In this document: in pieces, positions 59,863 to 64,000 of the stretch
How the letters are laid out: each line of letters opens with the position of its first letter
How positions within the stretch are numbered: position 1 is the stretch's first letter
Assembly (NCBI RefSeq): GCF_001427105.1
Contig: NZ_LMGI01000001.1
Location: 372,001-436,000 of the forward strand
From: Sphingopyxis sp. Root154
Lineage (GTDB): Bacteria > Pseudomonadota > Alphaproteobacteria > Sphingomonadales > Sphingomonadaceae
DNA: 64,000 nucleotides
Reading direction: 5' to 3'
The notes under the pieces: model-generated
Told to the model about the DNA's origin: nothing
What the model saw: the letters and a program-made list of their open reading frames with translations, nothing else
Databases searched by the model: none
Program-made: the position numbers and the translations under genes

Positions 59863-62118
59863 CTAGAAATTGCGGGTCAGCGAGACCCCTACGGTCGCCG
59901 GCCGGCCCAGCGAGAATTGCGGCGGCTGGTTGCGGTCGGGATCGATGTTCGTGACCACGCGCTCGTCAAGGATGTTCTTGGCGTAGATGCTCAGTTCCCA
60001 CGCATCCTGTTTGAAGCCGACCGCAAGGTCGACGACCGTGTAGGAGGGAAGCTTCAGCGAGGTGCGCGAGAATTCGCTGAGGCTGCTCCCGACATGGCTG
60101 ATATCGCCGCGCATGAAGCCCTCGCCGCCGAACAGGTCGGTGGAATATTCGAGCGAGCCGGCGAGCGATATCTTTGGAACATAGGGCGCCCGATCGCCGA
60201 CCGTGTTGAACCCCGGCGTCGCCTCGGTCACCTTCGAGTCAATATAGGATCCCCCGAACTGGAACGACAGGCCGGGCGCGAGGCGATAGCCCAGCTCGAC
60301 CTCGACACCCTGGTTGCGGATCTCACCCGAATTGGTCGTGTACGAAAAGCCGCACTGGAGAAAACGGGTCGATTGCATGTCGCGCCACTTGATGCGGTAG
60401 GCCGCCGCGTTGAAGGTCAGCTTGCCGTTCATCGAGCTGGTCTTCACGCCCAGCTCGTAATTCTCGAGCGAGTCCGAGCCGTAGACGCGGTCGTAGGTTT
60501 GCCCCGCGCACAACGCGCCGGGAGCCGTCGGAATGAAGTCATTCACCCCGCCGACGCGAAAGCCTTCCGAATATTGGACGTAGACGAGATTGTCTTTGGA
60601 CATCCGGTAGGTGAGCTGCGCCTTTTTGTTGAAGCCGTCTTCCTTCAGCGAGTCGACGACGCTGCTCGGGCCGCGGTTCGAGATGCCCGCCGCCTGGAGG
60701 TCGACATCGACCTTATAGTCAAACCAGCGAAGTCCGGCGGTGGCCTCGAGGCCGTCGACAATCTCGTAAGTCGCTTCCCCGAAGGCGGCGAGTTGCTCGA
60801 GGCTCACATCCTTGTTTCCCTCGAAGACCTGGTCCGCGCGGGTGGTGCCGAAGGCAAAGGAGTTGGGGATGCCGCGCTTCGCGAGGGCCGCGTCGAAGCC
60901 CGGAGCGTCGGTGAAGGAAACGAAGCTTTTCTTGTCCTTCTGATAATAGCCTCCGACAACCCAGCTGAACGGTCCCTCTCCGGTCGAGGACAAGCGCGTC
61001 TCGTTGACGAACGTCTTGGTCTTCGTGTCGTTGATGAAGCCCACATAGGGGACGTCGGCCTGGCTGACCGGGAGCAGCGTCACGATGCGGAAGGTATCGT
61101 CGAGCGTGTTCTTGTAGAGGCGGTCAAAGTAGCTTGTCGAGGAGGTGAGATTGACGCCGCCGAAGCTGTAGTCGACGAGGAAATTGTAGATGGTGATGCG
61201 ATCATTGTAATAATCGTCGTAGAATTTCACCGTCTGGCGATCGTCGGTCATCGGTGCGAGCAGCGTCGGGCGCGTCGATTTCACATATTCGTCGGGCCGG
61301 CCGTCGGTCTTCAGGTCATTGTGCATGACCGTTGCGATCAGCTTGAGATCGTCCTTCTTGAACGCCAGGCTGACGCGTCCGCCAAGCGTATCGCCGTCGT
61401 CATAATCCTTCTGCACATTACCAGGCGCGACATTGTCGATCACGCCGCCGCTATGCGTGGCGTAGCCGACCGCGCGGAGAGCGAAAAACTCGCCGAGCGG
61501 TATATTCACGAGACCCTTTGCGCCGTAGCTCGGCGACCCGTCCACGGTGAGCGCGCCGAAAATATTTGCTTTGCCCTCGAACCCGCGCGTGTCGGGTTCA
61601 TTGGTGATCAGGCGGATGGCGCCCGACATCGAGCTGGCGCCGAAGAGCGTACCCTGCGGCCCGCGCAACACCTCGACGCGCGCGAGGTCGAACAGATTGA
61701 GATCGGTGTTGAAACCGGTGCTCGAGATCGGGACCTCGTCGATATAGAGCGCGGTCGTGCCCTGCGCCTGCGGCTGCGCATGGGTGATACGCGTGCTGTT
61801 GATGCCGCGAAGAACGATCTGCGACTGGCCGGTACCCGAGCTCACCGCGCTCAGGCCGGGCACCAGTTTCACATAATCTTCAAGCCCCTGCGCGTTTGTC
61901 CGCTCGAGCTGCTCGCCGCCAATAGCCTGGATAGCGAAGGGCACGTCCTGCTGCGACATCGCGCCGCGCTTGGTCGCGGTGACGATGATCTCGCCATTGG
62001 CCTCATCCGCGTCGGCGGCGTCCTGCGCATGGACGGGGGCGGCAAGCGCGAGGCAGGATAGCGAGGCCAGCGCCAGAAAACGAGGCGTGTTCGGCGACGT
62101 GAAATTCATCTGATGCAT
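59863..62118 (-). CDS. TonB-dependent receptor (FecA-like, third class)
   Basis: A 751-aa outer-membrane receptor. The signal ends APVHAQ; EIIVTATKRGAMSQQDVPFA is the TonB-box region; the plug has VEVLRGPQGTLFGASSMSGA; the C-terminus ends VGVSLTRNF. GGGGAGAAGTC precedes the ATG at 62118. The plug (NSTRITHAQPQAQGTTALYI) is unlike the other receptors in the window, so a distinct substrate is expected. Neighbours suggest a glycoside, cyclic polyol or ester. Confidence 0.9.
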   Translation of the reverse strand: MHQMNFTSPNTPRFLALASLSCLALAAPVHAQDAADADEANGEIIVTATKRGAMSQQDVPFAIQAIGGEQLERTNAQGLEDYVKLVPGLSAVSSGTGQSQIVLRGINSTRITHAQPQAQGTTALYIDEVPISSTGFNTDLNLFDLARVEVLRGPQGTLFGASSMSGAIRLITNEPDTRGFEGKANIFGALTVDGSPSYGAKGLVNIPLGEFFALRAVGYATHSGGVIDNVAPGNVQKDYDDGDTLGGRVSLAFKKDDLKLIATVMHNDLKTDGRPDEYVKSTRPTLLAPMTDDRQTVKFYDDYYNDRITIYNFLVDYSFGGVNLTSSTSYFDRLYKNTLDDTFRIVTLLPVSQADVPYVGFINDTKTKTFVNETRLSSTGEGPFSWVVGGYYQKDKKSFVSFTDAPGFDAALAKRGIPNSFAFGTTRADQVFEGNKDVSLEQLAAFGEATYEIVDGLEATAGLRWFDYKVDVDLQAAGISNRGPSSVVDSLKEDGFNKKAQLTYRMSKDNLVYVQYSEGFRVGGVNDFIPTAPGALCAGQTYDRVYGSDSLENYELGVKTSSMNGKLTFNAAAYRIKWRDMQSTRFLQCGFSYTTNSGEIRNQGVEVELGYRLAPGLSFQFGGSYIDSKVTEATPGFNTVGDRAPYVPKISLAGSLEYSTDLFGGEGFMRGDISHVGSSLSEFSRTSLKLPSYTVVDLAVGFKQDAWELSIYAKNILDERVVTNIDPDRNQPPQFSLGRPATVGVSLTRNF

Positions 62119-62191
62119 GACTTCTCCCCAAAGACTTGAGTTCGTGATTATTTTTTGGTTGCGGCGTGTTACGAAAACATTCGGTGTGCCG

Positions 62192-62692
62192 TCAGGCGGC
62201 GGGCGCGAGTCCTTGTCCTCCAGTGAGCGCGGACTGGTCGTGGCGAAGCTTGAGAGGCGCTGAATCCGTCAGGTCGAACACAAGCTCGATCGCGGCAATA
62301 CGGAGCGCTCCATTCTCGATCCGGAGCCTGCCGGTGCAGCAGGCGGTCGCGATCGGAACCGCCTGCTCGGCCTCGACCCGGGTCACAAGCAGGTAGCAGC
62401 GAAACGCCGCGTCTCCGTCGCTGTTCGGGAGGAGGTGCAAGTTGGTGCAGAGATGGCGAAGGGGCGCGATCCCTTTCATTCGGCTTGCGCCGAGGCCCGC
62501 CACCAGCTCCTCCCGGCCGCGATAGCTCCCGCTCACGACCGCCTCGAAGCGGCTTGCGCGCGAGTCGCTGCGCGACACATATTCGGCGTCCACCGTGAAG
62601 TGGCGCGGCCAGGCAGCCATATCCGCGGCGTCATAGTCGTACCACCATGCGCCAAGTAGGCTTTGCGCCTCGGCAGGGCCGACACCGGGCAT
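62192..62692 (-). CDS. SnoaL/NTF2-like protein
   Basis: A 166-aa protein of the SnoaL_4 (bile-acid 7-alpha-dehydratase BaiE-like/ring-hydroxylase-beta-like) fold. AQSLLGAWWYDYDAADMAAW, HFTVDAEYVSR and APLRHLCTNLHL match the pattern. The ATG overlaps the stop of the isomerase gene (TGATG). It may act as a dehydratase or isomerase on a ring compound. The frame stays open upstream to 63037 but that part overlaps the isomerase gene. Confidence 0.75.
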   Translation of the reverse strand: MPGVGPAEAQSLLGAWWYDYDAADMAAWPRHFTVDAEYVSRSDSRASRFEAVVSGSYRGREELVAGLGASRMKGIAPLRHLCTNLHLLPNSDGDAAFRCYLLVTRVEAEQAVPIATACCTGRLRIENGALRIAAIELVFDLTDSAPLKLRHDQSALTGGQGLAPAA

Positions 62693-63678
62693 CAGTCGAC
62701 GGCCCGGTCGGCCATCCGGCCGCGGCAGATGTCGACATGCGCACGAAGCACGCTGACCGGGTCCTCGGCAAAGTCGAATTCGGCGAGCGCCCAACCGTCC
62801 CAGCCGGCGCGGCCGACGATGTCCATGAAGCGATCCCAATCGACGATCCCTTCGCCGACCCAGCGGAAGTGCGACATCATCACCTCGTGCCGTTCGAGGA
62901 AATCGCCCTCGAGCGACCGGCCGTCGAGCGGTTGGTCGGCGTCCTTCCAGTGCGCCACGGGGATGCGGTCGAGATGGCGTTCGAGAATGGCAACGGCATT
63001 GCCGCCATCGAGCGTAACGTGGCCGGAATCGAGGCACATGGCGACGCAGGCCGGGTCGGTAAGCTCCATCAGCCGGTCGATGTCGCCGTCGCGCGAGAAG
63101 AGCGAATAGGCATCGGTATGGAGAGCGATCTTGCAGCCATGCCGCTGCGCGAGGCTTCCCAATCGATTGAGCTCATCGGCCACCTTCTCATGGACGTCCG
63201 CGGGGACCTCTACATAGGCCGCGTCGCCGAATTCGAGGCGCGGCAAGGTCCCCATCACGATGAGCTCGCAGCCCACGCTGGCCAGGAAGCGTGCATGATC
63301 ATCGACAAGCGCCGACGCCTCGGCGCGCCCTTCCCCGTTCGACAGGCCCGGCCGGATCAGATGACCGCCTTCCATGTAGCTTGATGCGATGCGCAGCCCG
63401 CGTTCGGCACAGGCCGCCTCGACGCCCGCGGCGCTGCCATAGGCCTTGAGCGCGCCTTCATAGCCCGCCGGGACCGGCGCAAGTTCAACGCCCGCGAGGC
63501 CCGCATCGCGCGAGGCATCGAGCATAAGGTCGAAATAGGCCCGCGGGTCGGCGTAGGCCGCCTCGACATAGGCGGGATAGCTTGTTTCCGCCGGCAGGCC
63601 GAAAAAGGTAGGGTGGAAAAAGGTAATGAGACTCGTGCCCCATTTGGGACCGCGCGCAGCAGCGGCGGGCGCGCTCAC
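62692..63678 (-). CDS. Sugar phosphate isomerase/epimerase (xylose-isomerase-like TIM barrel)
   Basis: A 328-aa AP-endonuclease-2/IolE-like barrel. Metal-site motifs: GVELAPVP, ALHTDAYSLFS, MCLDSGHVTLDGG and AHWKDADQPLDG, and a final Glu in ALAEFDF. The GTG at 63678 overlaps the stop of the oxidoreductase gene (GTGA). Family members catalyse inositol, keto-sugar or related epimerisations, and are often paired with Gfo/Idh/MocA oxidoreductases, as here. Confidence 0.87.
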   Translation of the reverse strand: MSAPAAAARGPKWGTSLITFFHPTFFGLPAETSYPAYVEAAYADPRAYFDLMLDASRDAGLAGVELAPVPAGYEGALKAYGSAAGVEAACAERGLRIASSYMEGGHLIRPGLSNGEGRAEASALVDDHARFLASVGCELIVMGTLPRLEFGDAAYVEVPADVHEKVADELNRLGSLAQRHGCKIALHTDAYSLFSRDGDIDRLMELTDPACVAMCLDSGHVTLDGGNAVAILERHLDRIPVAHWKDADQPLDGRSLEGDFLERHEVMMSHFRWVGEGIVDWDRFMDIVGRAGWDGWALAEFDFAEDPVSVLRAHVDICRGRMADRAVD

Positions 63679-64000
63679 GCCTGCCCCTCCTTGGATGCCG
63701 ACGCGATGTCGATCCAGTCACGCGTCTGCGCGGACCTCGCGACGGCCTCGACCACTTCCTGGACATGCGCTGCGTCGGAAAAATCGGGTGCCGCCGGCGT
63801 TCCCGAGACAATCGCCCGCACGAAGCTTGCAAGCTGTGCCGCCGAGCCGTCGACATAGCCATAACCCAGGCCCGGGATCGGGTACCAGAGCGAGGGCTCA
63901 CCGGCGATCACATGGCGGAACCCCGCCTTGTCCATCGGGTCGTCGACGAAAGCGAGCTGGATTTCATTATTCTTGTTCCAGTCAAACTGGAGCGCGCCCT
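63675..64000 (-). CDS. Gfo/Idh/MocA family oxidoreductase, C-terminal part (cut by window edge)
   Basis: The visible 107 residues include VIAGEPSLWYPIPGLGYGYV, QLASFVRAIVSGTPAAPDFS and HVQEVVEAVARSAQTRDWID, the standard C-terminal block of Gfo/Idh/MocA dehydrogenases. The Rossmann domain and start lie beyond the window. It is translationally coupled to the isomerase, forming an oxidise-isomerise pair typical of sugar or cyclitol catabolism. Confidence 0.85.
   Translation of the reverse strand, partial: GALQFDWNKNNEIQLAFVDDPMDKAGFRHVIAGEPSLWYPIPGLGYGYVDGSAAQLASFVRAIVSGTPAAPDFSDAAHVQEVVEAVARSAQTRDWIDIASASKEGQA

Noticed and set aside
59791..62061. 750-codon plus-strand frame opposite the third-class TonB receptor
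   Set aside because: Antisense shadow; the receptor on the minus strand is complete and well initiated.
62693..63037. N-terminal extension of the SnoaL-like protein
   Set aside because: It would overlap almost 350 bases of the isomerase gene; the ATG at 62692 gives a family-length protein and a TGATG overlap.

Overview
The window is high-GC DNA with dense, mostly minus-strand operons, frequent ATGA/GTGA/TGATG stop-start overlaps, five TonB-dependent receptors and many aromatic and xenobiotic catabolism families. This points to an alphaproteobacterium of the Sphingomonadales (Sphingopyxis, Sphingobium or Novosphingobium type). That is inferred from gene content and style only; no rRNA or other marker gene is present. 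I saw no tRNA, rRNA or CRISPR array.

Layout. (1) 1-4354, plus strand: a metal-handling group (PCuAC copper chaperone, SCO protein, PepSY membrane protein, TonB receptor). (2) 4572-6478: a GlxA-type AraC regulator with a DJ-1/PfpI domain, divergent from a DJ-1/PfpI enzyme. (3) 6611-12213: a complete tripartite RND efflux operon. (4) 12480-15973: an exported DJ-1-like protein, MetY and a MarR regulator, all minus strand. (5) 16469-37210: the most distinctive part, three transcription units that share a promoter/operator-like motif. They are a plus-strand unit (deleted FAD-oxidase remnant, molybdopterin oxidoreductase, TonB receptor, cupin), an eight-gene minus operon (RidA, Ohr, TPR, aldehyde dehydrogenase, dihydroxyphthalate-decarboxylase-like protein, cupin, Tat FAD oxidase, GntR) and a minus unit (molybdopterin-enzyme remnant, TonB receptor, metallo-hydrolase, catalase-like protein, YeiH exporter). 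(6) 37280-42061: a decay zone holding IS110 and DDE transposase remnants, a broken gene, an AAHS-type MFS gene, a YdhR monooxygenase, a TetR regulator fused to a nitrilase stub, and a gentisate dioxygenase remnant. (7) 42062-53739, minus strand: Rieske dioxygenase alpha and beta subunits, SDR, DUF35 and thiolase-like pair, acyl-CoA synthetase, aldoxime dehydratase, nitrilase, TonB receptor and AraC regulator, an apparent aldoxime to nitrile to acid to CoA route. (8) 53853-64000, minus strand: reductase, two MFS transporters, cupin, SDR, hydrolase, TonB receptor, SnoaL-like protein, sugar isomerase/epimerase and a truncated Gfo/Idh/MocA oxidoreductase.

How the parts fit. Regions 5, 7 and 8 each look like an import-and-degrade module: an outer-membrane receptor, oxidoreductases and a regulator or inner-membrane exporter. 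In region 5 the two halves are paralogous but have decayed reciprocally: one copy keeps the molybdopterin enzyme and has a deleted FAD oxidase, while the other keeps the FAD oxidase and has a deleted molybdopterin enzyme. The TonB receptor is intact in both. Together with the shared promoter motif and the single GntR gene, this makes region 5 my best candidate for an undescribed catabolic regulon. Its substrate cannot be read from the sequence.
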